From Amaricoccus sp. (GTDB taxonomy: Bacteria > Pseudomonadota > Alphaproteobacteria > Rhodobacterales > Rhodobacteraceae): a stretch of DNA of 64,000 nt. Location: contig NZ_JAGOMQ010000009.1 of the NCBI RefSeq assembly GCF_017993425.1, forward strand, positions 52,316 through 116,315, read 5' to 3'. Both the position numbers and the translations under genes were made by a program. The notes under the pieces are model-generated. The model was given only the letters and a program-made list of their open reading frames with translations. It searched no databases and had not been told where the DNA came from. Positions 63,968 through 64,000 of the stretch are shown here, one piece after another (within the stretch, counting starts at the first letter, position 1; each line of letters starts with the position of its first letter).

Positions 63968-64000
63968 GAGACCTCTGCGAAACGCTTGGTTTGGCCTCTT
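63968..64000. mobile_element. Possible insertion-sequence end (IS5-like)
   Basis: GAGACCTCTGCGAAACG starts exactly where copy E of the dispersed repeat is broken off. This sequence is similar to the terminal repeats of some IS5-family elements (GAGACCTTTGC-type). Only 33 bp are in the window; no transposase can be seen. An inference from the break and the short match. Confidence 0.45.

Overview
The window is very G+C-rich, densely coded DNA from an alphaproteobacterium, most likely a member of the Rhodobacterales. This rests on the gene order (MlaD-like, DUF2155, aat, accC/accB), an NAD-dependent formate dehydrogenase operon (fdsGBA-fdhD-fdsD), a cyclic beta-1,2-glucan synthase, a PQQ-alcohol-oxidation accessory cluster, and codons that nearly all end in G or C. 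No rRNA, CRISPR array or prophage was seen. One tRNA (Asn, GTT) is present. The genus cannot be told from the sequence alone.

Layout. 1-10 kb: envelope lipid transport (mlaD), DUF2155, an unknown 530-residue protein with a PP-loop-like motif, aat, a LuxR-type regulator beside two secreted RTX-like calcium-binding proteins that share an upstream sequence block, then accC, accB and a DsbA-like thiol oxidoreductase. 10-19 kb: a M48 metallopeptidase with TPR-like repeats, an aminotransferase, a DUF2277 protein, the atoDA CoA-transferase pair, and a DUF3141 (PhaC-like)-ackA-fabI operon. 19-31 kb: a giant cyclic glucan synthase and a three-gene sugar ABC importer. 31-45 kb: a leftward regulatory operon (LuxR-type response regulator, FIST sensor, hybrid histidine kinase, OmpR-type two-component pair, two secreted proteins) and a second leftward operon of the kind that accompanies PQQ-dependent alcohol dehydrogenases (periplasmic binding protein, beta-propeller, small secreted proteins, ABC exporter). 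A divergent MxaD-like SRPBCC protein and another propeller protein follow. No quinoprotein dehydrogenase gene lies in the window. 45-53 kb: the fds formate dehydrogenase operon with a LysR regulator, separated by a Uma2 gene carrying two compensating frameshifts. 53-64 kb: tRNA-Asn, a VWA/DnaJ-like pair, a hydratase-like protein, DUF6280, a YiiX-like hydrolase, an ECF sigma/NrsF anti-sigma pair, an FAD oxidoreductase, nudC, a MliC-like protein, and hisB-hisH.

Non-coding structure is the most unusual part. Five copies of a dispersed repeat carry a hairpin whose two arms change together between copies. Two inverted copies (about 330 bp) of a MITE-like element have 13-bp terminal inverted repeats. 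Two tandem arrays of about 30-bp units fill intergenic gaps. The window ends in what looks like the edge of an insertion sequence that cut the last dispersed repeat just after hisH.
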